A DNA stretch of 64,000 nt, taken from NCBI RefSeq assembly GCF_038024035.1, contig NZ_CP150664.1:2232001-2296000 (forward strand), in the 5' to 3' direction. A program made the position numbers and the translations under genes. Shown piece after piece: positions 17,855-25,736 of the stretch; within the stretch, counting starts at the first letter, position 1; each line of letters starts with the position of its first letter. Below the pieces are notes generated by a model. It was not told the origin of the DNA. It did not search any database and saw only the letters and a program-made list of their open reading frames with translations. The stretch comes from Polaribacter pacificus (lineage in GTDB: Bacteria > Bacteroidota > Bacteroidia > Flavobacteriales > Flavobacteriaceae).

Positions 17855-20800
17855 TTAATTGAGTTTATAAGTTACCTGTTCTTTATCTAGAGAGCTTAAC
17901 AGTTCATTGGTTATTTTAATTTTGGTGTTTCTACTCGGTAAGTTTAACTCTATTTGCTCTTTTTTATCATAGATGGTAAAATGCACAGATTGTTTGCCAT
18001 TATTGCCCACAAACAAATGCTGTAATTTTTTTATCTGTTCTGGGTTCACTTGTTGTAAAGGGAGTTGCAAGGTAATTTTTTTACAGAGATTGTCCATAGT
18101 GTCATGCAGGAGTTTTATGTCTGTAAATTGCATTCTAGGTTCACCCACTACACCAGTTTCTTTATTGGTCCACCCTTGGTTAATGGTGATTCTTAAAAAC
18201 AAAAAGGAATTTGGAACCAAAAAGTGTCTAAACTTTAAATAGTCTTCACCAAAAATTCTAAACTCATAACTCTCGTTATAATCTTCTACGGTAAAAAGTC
18301 CCCAACCTTTTCCTACTTTAGAAACTCGATGTTGCACATCAGAAATGATTCCTGCAAAAGACAGATTCATTCCGATGTATTTTTTTAGATCTCCTTTAAA
18401 ATAAGATAAGTTGGCATTGCAAAAACGCAGCTCATTCTTAAAATCATCTAAAGGGTGGGCAGAAATATAAATACCAACCACTTCTTTTTCTTTTCCGAGA
18501 AGCTCCATGGTACCCCAGGTTTCACAATCTGGAATTTCTGGTTCTGGCAATTGAATATCTGAGGCTTCTCCAAACAAGGATACCTGTGATGAATTCTGGC
18601 TTTCTTGGTATTTGTTACCATAGCGCAGGGCTTTTTCTATAAAGGTTAGGCCTTTTTCATCTATCTCATAATATTGAGCTCGGTGTGTTTCTGTAAAGGA
18701 ATCAAAACCACCCGCTAAAATTAAACCGTCAAAAGCTTTCTTGTTTGCAACGCGTAGATCTACTCTTTTTGCCACATCAAAAATAGAGCTGAAAGGGCCA
18801 TTTTCTTTTCGCTCATCAATAATGGCTTTTACCGCAGAACTACCAACTCCTTTAATGGCTGCCATTCCAAAACGAATAGCGCCTTCTTTGTTTACAGAAA
18901 ACTTAGAATAGGATTCATTTACATCCGGACCAAGTACGGTAAGCCCCATGCGTTTGGCTTCTTCCATAAAAAACGACACCTGTTTAATATCGTTCATATT
19001 GTTAGACAGCACAGAAGCCATATACTCTGCCGGATAATGTGCTTTTAGATAAGCCGTTTGGTAGGCAATCCAAGCATAACAAGTAGAGTGACTTTTGTTA
19101 AAGGCATAACTAGCAAAAGCCTCCCAGTCTTTCCAAATTTTTTCTAATTTTTTAGCATCATGACCGTTAATGCTTGCTTGCTCAATAAATTTTGGTTTCA
19201 TTTTAGCCAAAACGTCAGCCTGCTTTTTTCCCATTGCCTTTCTCAAGACGTCGGCTTCACCTTTTGTAAAATTTGCCAATTTTTGAGACAGAAGCATTAC
19301 CTGCTCTTGATAGACGGTAATCCCATAAGTTTCTGCCAAATACTCTTCCATGGCAGGCAGGTCATAATCAATCTCTTCGATGCCGTGCTTTCTGTTAATA
19401 AAAGACGGGATATATTCCATTGGTCCTGGTCTGTACAGGGCGTTCATGGCAATAAGATCGGCAAAAACAGTAGGCTTTAAAGAGCGCATGTGCTTTTGCA
19501 TCCCAGGAGATTCATACTGGAAAATCCCGATGGTTTCTCCTCGTTGAAAAAGCTCATAGGTTTTTTCATCATCTAGCGGAAAGCTTTCAGGGTCAAGCAA
19601 AACATCATGTCTGGCTTTTACAATTTTTACAGTGTCTTTAATTAGGGTTAAGGTTTTTAGACCTAAGAAGTCCATTTTTAGTAGTCCAGCACTTTCTACC
19701 ACAGAGTTGTCAAACTGAGTGACATACATGTCTGAGTCCTTTGCCAATGCAACGGGTACATAGTTTGTAATGTCTGAAGGTGTAATGATCACCCCACAGG
19801 CATGAATACCTGTATTTCTAACTGAGCCTTCTAAAACACGAGCCTTGTTAATGGTCTCTGCAATTAAATCATTCCCTTCAGAAAGCTGAATCAGATCAGC
19901 TACCAAAGCGTACTCTTCTGAACGCAGATTGGATCGGAGTCCTTTTTCATCCAAAGAAAATAACTTTTTCAGTTTCATTCCCGGAATCAATTTGGCAATT
20001 CTATCGGCTTCAAACAAGGGTAAATCAAGTACTCGAGCCGTATCTCTAATAGAAGATTTAGCAGCCATGGTTCCGTAAGTGATAATTTGTGCTACCTGAT
20101 TGGATCCGTATTTGTCAATTACATAATCCATGACTCTCCCACGACCTTCATCATCAAAATCAATATCAATATCGGGCATGGACACACGTTCTGGATTTAA
20201 GAAACGCTCAAAAAGGAGGTCGTACTTAATTGGGTCTAAATTGGTGATCCATAAGCAGTAAGCTACCACAGATCCTGCGGCAGAACCACGTCCTGGGCCT
20301 ACAGAAACATCCATTTTTCTGGCCTCCCGAATAAAATCTTCTACAATTAGAAAGTATCCAGGGTATCCAGTCTTTTCTATAACTTCAAGCTCAAAATCTA
20401 GACGCTCTCTAATGGCATCCGTAATTTCTCCATAGCGTTTTTTAGCGCCTTCATAGGTTAGATGACGCAAGAAATTATTTTCGCCTCGTTTGCCTTGATC
20501 TTCAAGATCTTTTGGGTCTTGAAATTCTGTTGGAATATCAAATGCAGGCAATAAGACATCTCTAGCTAGGGTGTAAACTTCTATTTTATCAACAACTTCT
20601 TCTATGTTTAAGATGGCATCTGGTAAATCTGCAAACAGCGTTTTCATCTCTTCGGATGATTTAAAATAGTACTCGCTATTGGGTAAGCCATATCGATAAC
20701 CACGGCCTCTGCCTTTTGGAGTGGCTTGTTTTTCTCCGTCCTTTACACAGAGTAAAATATCATGGGCATTGGCATCCTCTTTTTCTAAGTAAAAAGTATT

Positions 20801-22234
20801 GTTACTGGCAACAACTTTTACATTATGAGTTTTTGCAAACTTTAAGAGAGTTTCATTAACAATGTTTTCATCTTCTTGTCCATGACGCATTAACTCTATG
20901 TAGAGGTCATCGCCAAACTCTTGTTTCCACCACAACAAGGCATCTTCTGCTTGTTGTTCACCAACATTTAAGATTTTACTAGGCACTTCTCCGTAGAGAT
21001 TTCCTGTTAAAACAATAATGTCTCCTTTGTATTTTTTTATAATCTCTCGATCAATTCTTGGCACATAATAAAATCCATCAACAAAAGCTAGAGAAGACAT
21101 TTTTGCCAAATTGTGATAGCCTTTTTTGTTTTTAGCCAAAAGAACTACTTGATATCCGTTGTCCTTATTTGATTTGTCTTTATGGTCTAAACACACGTTA
21201 AACTCACAACCAACGATGGGTTTTAAAACAGTTTCTGTTGGAGCTTCTCCTTTTTCTTCGAGAGCAGCATTGGTGGCTTTGGCAGCTTTGTTGTGGTTTA
21301 AAACAGATGCCACAAAATGAAAAGCAGCCATCATGTTTCCGGTATCAGTCATGGCTATGGCAGACATTTTGTCTTTGGCAGCAGCCTTTACAATATTGTT
21401 AATCTGTATGGTAGATTGCAAGACTGAGAACTGAGTGTGATTGTGTAAATGCGCAAACTGTACATTGGCAAGAGCAGCCATGCCCTCATTGGTAGTTATG
21501 GTCTCTTTGGTGTCTTTTAACTTGTCAAGACGCTTTTTTATTTTAGTGCTTTCCTTTTTTAGGTTGATGTGTTTTAGGCCAATTAACTCAATGGGTTTTG
21601 GATTGGCTTCAGAAAATTCTTTAAAATAACTTTCATCAACATCAAGCTCTTCTTTGGTAAATTCTCTTAAACGAATAAGCTCTAAAAAACAACGAGTAGT
21701 GGCTTCAACATCTGCAGTTGCGTTATGCGCCTCATTAAAAGCGGCTCCAAACAAATGCTGATGCAGTTCTGTTAGGGTAGGGAGTTTAAATTTTCCTCCA
21801 CGACCTCCAGGTATCTGACACATTAAAGCGGTCTTTTCTGTACAGGTGTCTAATAAAGGAAGATCATTTAGCTTGTTTTGCACACCCAAACGATGAAATT
21901 CACAGCCCATAATGTTTAGGTCAAAACCAACATTTTGCCCTACCACAAAAGTTGTTTTTTCTAAAGCGATGTTAAACAATTCAAGCGCTTTTTCTAAAGC
22001 GATCCCTTGTTCTTCTGCTAATTCTGTAGAAATTCCATGAATTCTTTCGGCATCATAAGGAATATTATAGCCTTCTGGCTTAATAAGAAAATCACTGTGT
22101 TCTAGCAGATTCCCGTTTGCATCGTGTAGTTGCCACGCAATTTGTACACACCTTGGCCAATTGTTTGTGTCGGTAATTGGGGCGTTCCAGCTCTTGGGTA
22201 AACCAGTTGTTTCGGTGTCAAAAATTAAATACAT
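17855..22234 (-). CDS. dnaE: DNA polymerase III alpha subunit with N-terminal exonuclease domain
   Basis: Replicative polymerase, 1459 aa. Residues 1 to about 200 form a DEDD 3'-5' exonuclease (YLIFDTETTGLP, VGQNVGFDLNIMG, AHNATADVEATTRC). The PHP domain starts near 256 (FAHLHNHTQFSVLQ); the polymerase palm has GPGRGSAAGS and PDIDIDFDDEGRGR near 690; a helix-hairpin-helix and OB region follow. The fusion puts the proofreading activity, in many bacteria a separate epsilon subunit, on the same chain. Seen in other Bacteroidota. Divergent from rpsP. Confidence 0.95.
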   Translation of the reverse strand: MYLIFDTETTGLPKSWNAPITDTNNWPRCVQIAWQLHDANGNLLEHSDFLIKPEGYNIPYDAERIHGISTELAEEQGIALEKALELFNIALEKTTFVVGQNVGFDLNIMGCEFHRLGVQNKLNDLPLLDTCTEKTALMCQIPGGRGGKFKLPTLTELHQHLFGAAFNEAHNATADVEATTRCFLELIRLREFTKEELDVDESYFKEFSEANPKPIELIGLKHINLKKESTKIKKRLDKLKDTKETITTNEGMAALANVQFAHLHNHTQFSVLQSTIQINNIVKAAAKDKMSAIAMTDTGNMMAAFHFVASVLNHNKAAKATNAALEEKGEAPTETVLKPIVGCEFNVCLDHKDKSNKDNGYQVVLLAKNKKGYHNLAKMSSLAFVDGFYYVPRIDREIIKKYKGDIIVLTGNLYGEVPSKILNVGEQQAEDALLWWKQEFGDDLYIELMRHGQEDENIVNETLLKFAKTHNVKVVASNNTFYLEKEDANAHDILLCVKDGEKQATPKGRGRGYRYGLPNSEYYFKSSEEMKTLFADLPDAILNIEEVVDKIEVYTLARDVLLPAFDIPTEFQDPKDLEDQGKRGENNFLRHLTYEGAKKRYGEITDAIRERLDFELEVIEKTGYPGYFLIVEDFIREARKMDVSVGPGRGSAAGSVVAYCLWITNLDPIKYDLLFERFLNPERVSMPDIDIDFDDEGRGRVMDYVIDKYGSNQVAQIITYGTMAAKSSIRDTARVLDLPLFEADRIAKLIPGMKLKKLFSLDEKGLRSNLRSEEYALVADLIQLSEGNDLIAETINKARVLEGSVRNTGIHACGVIITPSDITNYVPVALAKDSDMYVTQFDNSVVESAGLLKMDFLGLKTLTLIKDTVKIVKARHDVLLDPESFPLDDEKTYELFQRGETIGIFQYESPGMQKHMRSLKPTVFADLIAMNALYRPGPMEYIPSFINRKHGIEEIDYDLPAMEEYLAETYGITVYQEQVMLLSQKLANFTKGEADVLRKAMGKKQADVLAKMKPKFIEQASINGHDAKKLEKIWKDWEAFASYAFNKSHSTCYAWIAYQTAYLKAHYPAEYMASVLSNNMNDIKQVSFFMEEAKRMGLTVLGPDVNESYSKFSVNKEGAIRFGMAAIKGVGSSAVKAIIDERKENGPFSSIFDVAKRVDLRVANKKAFDGLILAGGFDSFTETHRAQYYEIDEKGLTFIEKALRYGNKYQESQNSSQVSLFGEASDIQLPEPEIPDCETWGTMELLGKEKEVVGIYISAHPLDDFKNELRFCNANLSYFKGDLKKYIGMNLSFAGIISDVQHRVSKVGKGWGLFTVEDYNESYEFRIFGEDYLKFRHFLVPNSFLFLRITINQGWTNKETGVVGEPRMQFTDIKLLHDTMDNLCKKITLQLPLQQVNPEQIKKLQHLFVGNNGKQSVHFTIYDKKEQIELNLPSRNTKIKITNELLSSLDKEQVTYKLN

Positions 22235-22401
22235 ATGGGCTGCTTGAAGGGTGTAAATTAGCTAGCATAAAAGTACAAATTAGCTGTGAAAACTATTCGG
22301 ATTAGTTATGCTGATTTATCAACAATTTTAAATTTTCTTGATTTCAAGCTGAGCATTAGATAATTACTTGTTTTATTGATTTTTATACTGAAAATATTTT
22401 G

Positions 22402-22409
22402 TATATTTG
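22402..22409 (+). promoter_or_regulatory. -7 element TATATTTG for rpsP-rimM
   Basis: TATATTTG matches the Bacteroidota -7 consensus; it leaves a leader of roughly 60 nt before the rpsP ATG. Confidence 0.6.
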
Positions 22410-22476
22410 CACCCGCTTATTACGAGATAATAAGAATATTAATAATCGAGGTCGAGAACCTTAAAATTTTAAAAAT

Positions 22477-23058
22477 ATGTCAGTAAAAATTAGATTACAA
22501 AGACACGGTAAAAAAGGAAAACCATTTTATTCAATCGTTGCAGCTGATGCACGTGCAAAAAGAGATGGTAAATTCTTAGAAAAATTAGGTACTTACAATC
22601 CTAATGTAAACCCAGCAATCATTGATTTAGATGTTGATGGAGCTGTTAAATGGTTGCAAAATGGAGCACAACCTACAGATACTGCGAAAGCAATTTTATC
22701 TTACAAAGGTGCTTTATTAAAGAATCACTTAGCTGGTGGAGTTCGTAAAGGAGCTTTAACTGAAGAGCAAGCAGAAGCTAAATTTACTGCTTGGTTAGAA
22801 GAAAAAGCAACAAGAATCGCTACTAAAAAAGATGGTTTATCTAAAGAGCAAGCAGAAGCAAAAGCAAAAGCATTAGAAGCAGAAAAAGCTGTAAACGAAG
22901 CGCGTGTAAACGCTGCTAAAGAAGCAGAAGAAGCTATCTTAGCTGAGCAAAAAGCAGCAGAAGATGCAGCGGCAGCAGAAGCAGCTGAGGCAACAACTGA
23001 AGAAGCAGTAACTGAAGAAACTTCAGAAGAAGCTACCGAAGAAAAATCTGCAGAATAA
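22477..23058 (+). CDS. rpsP: 30S ribosomal protein S16, with long acidic/Ala-rich tail
   Basis: Assembly protein of the 30S body. The first 80 or so residues are a standard S16 ([27 protein letters not shown]). The rest, to residue 193, is an extension rich in Ala, Glu and Lys (for example [20 protein letters not shown]) with heptad-like spacing. Typical bacterial S16 is about 80-90 aa; extensions are known in Bacteroidota. rimM follows after 20 nt, the usual pairing. Confidence 0.95.
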   Translation: MSVKIRLQRHGKKGKPFYSIVAADARAKRDGKFLEKLGTYNPNVNPAIIDLDVDGAVKWLQNGAQPTDTAKAILSYKGALLKNHLAGGVRKGALTEEQAEAKFTAWLEEKATRIATKKDGLSKEQAEAKAKALEAEKAVNEARVNAAKEAEEAILAEQKAAEDAAAAEAAEATTEEAVTEETSEEATEEKSAE

Positions 23059-23078
23059 TTCTAAAGCCCAATAACGTA

Positions 23079-23606
23079 ATGCGTAAAGAAGATTGTTTTT
23101 ATTTAGGCAAAATCGTTAGAAAGCATAGTTTTAGAGGTGAGGTAGTGATCAAATTAGATACTGACGAACCTGAATTGTATCAAGAAATGGAATCAGTTTT
23201 TGTCGACTTAGGCAATAACCTGATTCCATTTTTTATTGAAAAAAGTTTACTTCAAAAAGGCAATCAACTTCGAGTTCAGTTTGAAGATATTCAAAGCGAA
23301 GAAGAAGCCGATGGTATTATGAAAGCAGAGGTATACTTGCCACTTTCTATGCTACCTAAACTAACAGGCGATAAGTTTTATTTTCATGAGGTGATCGGTT
23401 TTAAAGCCGTAGATAGCCGTTATGGATATGTTGGCATTATAGAAGGTGTCAATGACAAAACCGCCCAGCCTTTGTTTGAAATCAAAAACGGTGAGAAGGA
23501 TGTTTTTATCCCGATGATTGATAACTTTATCAAAAAAGTAGATCGAGAAAATCAAACCATTGAGTTTGATACACCAGAAGGACTTGTAGAAATGTATCTA
23601 TCCTAA
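23079..23606 (+). CDS. rimM: 16S rRNA processing protein RimM
   Basis: Binds S19 and the 30S head during late assembly. 175 aa with the N-terminal RimM barrel (LGKIVRKHSFRGEVVIKL) and the C-terminal PRC-type barrel (YFHEVIGFKAVDSRYGYVG, DNFIKKVDRENQTIEFDTPEGL). Cotranscribed with rpsP. A small hairpin (ATCCTAAA with TTTAGGAT, 23600-23620) covers the stop codon without a T-run. Confidence 0.93.
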   Translation: MRKEDCFYLGKIVRKHSFRGEVVIKLDTDEPELYQEMESVFVDLGNNLIPFFIEKSLLQKGNQLRVQFEDIQSEEEADGIMKAEVYLPLSMLPKLTGDKFYFHEVIGFKAVDSRYGYVGIIEGVNDKTAQPLFEIKNGEKDVFIPMIDNFIKKVDRENQTIEFDTPEGLVEMYLS

Positions 23607-23644
23607 ATTTATTTTAGGATCTCATAAGCTGAAGTTTTAATTTT

Positions 23645-23729
23645 AGAGAGGTGGCCGAGTGGTCGAAGGCGCACGCCTGGAAAGTGTGTATACGGCAACG
23701 TATCGAGGGTTCGAATCCCTTCCTCTCTG
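23645..23729 (+). tRNA. tRNA-Ser (anticodon GGA)
   Basis: Acceptor stem AGAGAGG (23645-23651) pairs with CCTCTCT (23722-23728), discriminator G. The anticodon arm is CACGC-CTGGAAA-GTGTG with anticodon GGA at 23679-23681; the long variable arm (TATACGGCAACGTA region) is class II, as expected for serine; the T loop is TTCGAAT. The CCA is not encoded. The 3' end is the integration target of the downstream element. Confidence 0.96.
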
Positions 23730-23730
23730 C
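23718..23730 (+). repeat. attL core (13-bp direct repeat)
   Basis: CCTTCCTCTCTGC, the 3' end of tRNA-Ser, recurs exactly at 63219-63231. It is the presumed crossover region of the integrase; the tRNA sequence stays intact on the left side. Confidence 0.85.
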
Positions 23731-23752
23731 TAAAAGAATACTAATTAGAGTC

Positions 23753-23787
23753 AAAACCCTACAAACGCTATGTTTGTAGGGTTTTTT
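23753..23787 (+). terminator. Element-borne terminator behind tRNA-Ser
   Basis: A perfect 14-bp stem (23753-23766 with 23772-23785), loop GCTAT, followed by T residues. It lies inside the element, just after attL, and so replaces the tRNA terminator that was displaced to beyond attR. Confidence 0.85.
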
Positions 23788-23866
23788 CTATTCAATGCAT
23801 ACCAATCAAAATCATCAAAAATTAACGTATAAGGTGCGTATTCGGAGTCTATTTTTTAAATTCACA

Positions 23867-23875
23867 ACTGACACC
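23867..23875 (+). promoter_or_regulatory. Putative integrase arm-type site (left 1)
   Basis: ACTGACACC followed by GAATTA. The same 9-mer occurs at 23957-23965 and, inverted, at 63151-63159, next to the other end of the element. Confidence 0.55.
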
Positions 23876-23913
23876 GAATTAAACTAAATAAACTGATATT
23901 TAATTAGTTATGA

Positions 23914-23942
23914 TTTGTTTTAATTTAATTTTCGTATATTTA
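23914..23942 (+). promoter_or_regulatory. Integrase promoter
   Basis: TTTG (23914-23917), a 17-bp spacer and TATATTTA (23935-23942) fit the Bacteroidota -33/-7 pattern. It lies between the two left arm-type repeats, so integrase binding could repress its own gene. Confidence 0.6.
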
Positions 23943-23956
23943 TGCTATAATAATTA

Positions 23957-23965
23957 ACTGACACC
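23957..23965 (+). promoter_or_regulatory. Putative integrase arm-type site (left 2)
   Basis: Second ACTGACACC, one base before the integrase ATG. It probably falls within the 5' leader of the integrase mRNA. Confidence 0.5.
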
Positions 23966-23966
23966 T

Positions 23967-25217
23967 ATGCAACATTTATTCTCATTTATTTTCTATATCA
24001 AACGTAGTAAAGCAGATAAAAGTGGAAAAGCAAATATTTATTTAAGGATTACTGTAAATGGTAAAAGAGCCGAATTAAGTATTTCGAGAAAGGTTGACGT
24101 TGAAAAGTGGAGTTCTTCTGCTGGTAAGATGAAAGGTTCTTCTGGAGAAACTCAACAACTTAATAAATATATTGATAGTATTGCTAACCGAATCTATAAA
24201 ATACACCAAAGGTTAGTAGAAGAAAATAAATTAATTACAGCTACTAATATTAGAAACATTTACCAGGGTAAAAATGAGATTAGAAAAATGACTTTGGAAA
24301 TATTTGAAAATCATAATATTCAAATGGAAAAGCTAGTTGGTAAAGATTACGCTTTAGGTACATCAGAAAGATATAAAATAGCAAAAAAACATTTAAAAAA
24401 TTATATTAATCACGAATATAAAATAGAAGATATACCAGTAACAGAGATTAATAATAAATTTATTACGGGGTTTGAATACTATTTGAAAACAGAAAAAAAT
24501 TGCGCACACAATACAACTATAAAGTATATTACCAATTTTAAGAAAGTCGTAAGAATCGCTTACGCAAATGACTGGATAGTTAAAGACCCGTTTTTTAATT
24601 GGAAAGGAATTTTAAAGACAGTTGAAAGAGAATTTTTGGATGAGGGAGAAATCCAAAGATTAATTGAAAAAGAGTTTTCTATAAGTCGATTAAATTTGGT
24701 AAAAGATATTTTTGTGTTTAGTTGCTTTACAGGTTTAGCGTATGCGGATGTAAAAGCATTAAATAAAGATAATATTGTAATTGGTATTGATGGTGGTCGT
24801 TGGATAAAAACAACCAGAAAAAAGACTAAAACCAAAAGTAATATTCCATTATTGCCTTCTGCAGAAACTATTTTAAAAAAATATGAAGAGTATTCTGATG
24901 TTTTAAATTCAAACAAGTTATTGCCAGTTTTAAGTAATCAAAAAATGAATGCTTATTTGAAAGAAATTGCTGATTTATGCGAAATAAATAAAAACTTAAC
25001 TTTTCATTTAGCACGTCATACTTTTGCAACTACTATAACATTAACTAATGGTGTTCCAATAGAATCTGTAAGTAAAATGCTTGGACACAAATCTTTAAAA
25101 ACAACACAGCATTATGCTAAAATAATTGATAGAAAAGTTAGCGAGGATATGGCTACATTAAGAAGTAAATTAGAAGAAACCAATTATAAAGAATTAAAAC
25201 ACCTAAATCAAGAATAG
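23967..25217 (+). CDS. Tyrosine-type site-specific integrase
   Basis: 416 aa, Bacteroidota integrase layout: an N-terminal Arm-binding domain (FSFIFYIKRSKADKSGKANI), a SAM-like core-binding domain (residues about 105-205) and a catalytic domain from about 220. Catalytic residues seen: HLARHTFAT (His and Arg II), LGHKSLKTTQHYAKI (His and the nucleophile Tyr). At the Arg I position the sequence is CFTGLAYADV with Ala in place of Arg, as in CTnDOT-type integrases. It is transcribed inward from attL and catalyses integration at tRNA-Ser. Confidence 0.92.
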   Translation: MQHLFSFIFYIKRSKADKSGKANIYLRITVNGKRAELSISRKVDVEKWSSSAGKMKGSSGETQQLNKYIDSIANRIYKIHQRLVEENKLITATNIRNIYQGKNEIRKMTLEIFENHNIQMEKLVGKDYALGTSERYKIAKKHLKNYINHEYKIEDIPVTEINNKFITGFEYYLKTEKNCAHNTTIKYITNFKKVVRIAYANDWIVKDPFFNWKGILKTVEREFLDEGEIQRLIEKEFSISRLNLVKDIFVFSCFTGLAYADVKALNKDNIVIGIDGGRWIKTTRKKTKTKSNIPLLPSAETILKKYEEYSDVLNSNKLLPVLSNQKMNAYLKEIADLCEINKNLTFHLARHTFATTITLTNGVPIESVSKMLGHKSLKTTQHYAKIIDRKVSEDMATLRSKLEETNYKELKHLNQE

Positions 25218-25274
25218 TAAAATTCAAAAATTATTTATTTTAATCGTTCTATTATATTACTTGTCAATATTATT

Positions 25275-25290
25275 TTGCACAGCCATTGCA
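25275..25290 (+). promoter_or_regulatory. Putative metal-regulator operator, copy 1
   Basis: TTGCACAGCCATTGCA. The pattern TTGCACNNCCATTGCA occurs again at 32261-32276. Both copies sit 12-13 nt before a TAnnTTT-type -7 element, in front of the two transcription units of the zinc/cadmium-type module. Confidence 0.55.
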
Positions 25291-25302
25291 TCAAATAATT
25301 TA

Positions 25303-25310
25303 TATCTTTG
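25303..25310 (+). promoter_or_regulatory. -7 element TATCTTTG for the czc-type operon
   Basis: TATCTTTG ends 5 nt before the ATG at 25316, so the mRNA is nearly leaderless. This also rules out the in-frame ATG at 25286, which lies upstream of the promoter element. Confidence 0.6.
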
Positions 25311-25315
25311 CTGCA

Positions 25316-25621
25316 ATGAAATTTTTAACTTTTATATTATCAGCTTATATTCTTGTACTTAATTTAGCACCTTGCGAAGATTATACTGTACTTAATGATG
25401 AAGTTAAAACAGAAATTTCTCAGGGATTTAACCATGACAATCAAGATTCAGATTTATGCACTCCTTTTTGTAATTGTCAATGTTGTCACATTAATGTTAT
25501 GCAATTAAAATTGGTAAATGTTAAGTTTAATACATCCTTTATATCTACACAAGATTTTTTCTACCTTAATGGTATAGAAAAAGATTTCACTCCTTCAATT
25601 TTACAGCCACCAAAGGTGTAA
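25316..25621 (+). CDS. DUF6660-family small secreted Cys-rich protein
   Basis: 101 aa from the start dictated by the promoter (MKFLTFILSAYILVLNLAPC). It has an N-terminal hydrophobic export signal and a cluster of cysteines (CTPFCNCQCCHINV), suited to metal binding in the periplasm. DUF6660 proteins commonly precede RND metal pumps in Bacteroidota. Function not established. Its stop codon is part of the outer stem of the structured gap that follows. Confidence 0.7.
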   Translation: MKFLTFILSAYILVLNLAPCEDYTVLNDEVKTEISQGFNHDNQDSDLCTPFCNCQCCHINVMQLKLVNVKFNTSFISTQDFFYLNGIEKDFTPSILQPPKV

Positions 25622-25725
25622 TTCAGTTATTACAGGATATTTATATCCTTTCAAGACCATTTCTGGTCAATTATTACATTATTTAATAATGCCTTCGTAT
25701 TACACTGGAAGGTTTAACTGAATTA
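25619..25725 (+). other. Multi-hairpin intergenic RNA structure upstream of czcA
   Basis: A 10-bp outer stem (25619-25628 with 25716-25725) encloses four short hairpins: GGATAT/ATATCC (25635-25648), GACCA/TGGTC (25655-25668), ATTATTA/TAATAAT (25670-25690) and CCTTC/GAAGG (25692-25712). No terminal T-run, so not a simple terminator. A similar layout lies before cusA (35106-35199). Confidence 0.45.
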
Positions 25726-25736
25726 ATACATTTTCT

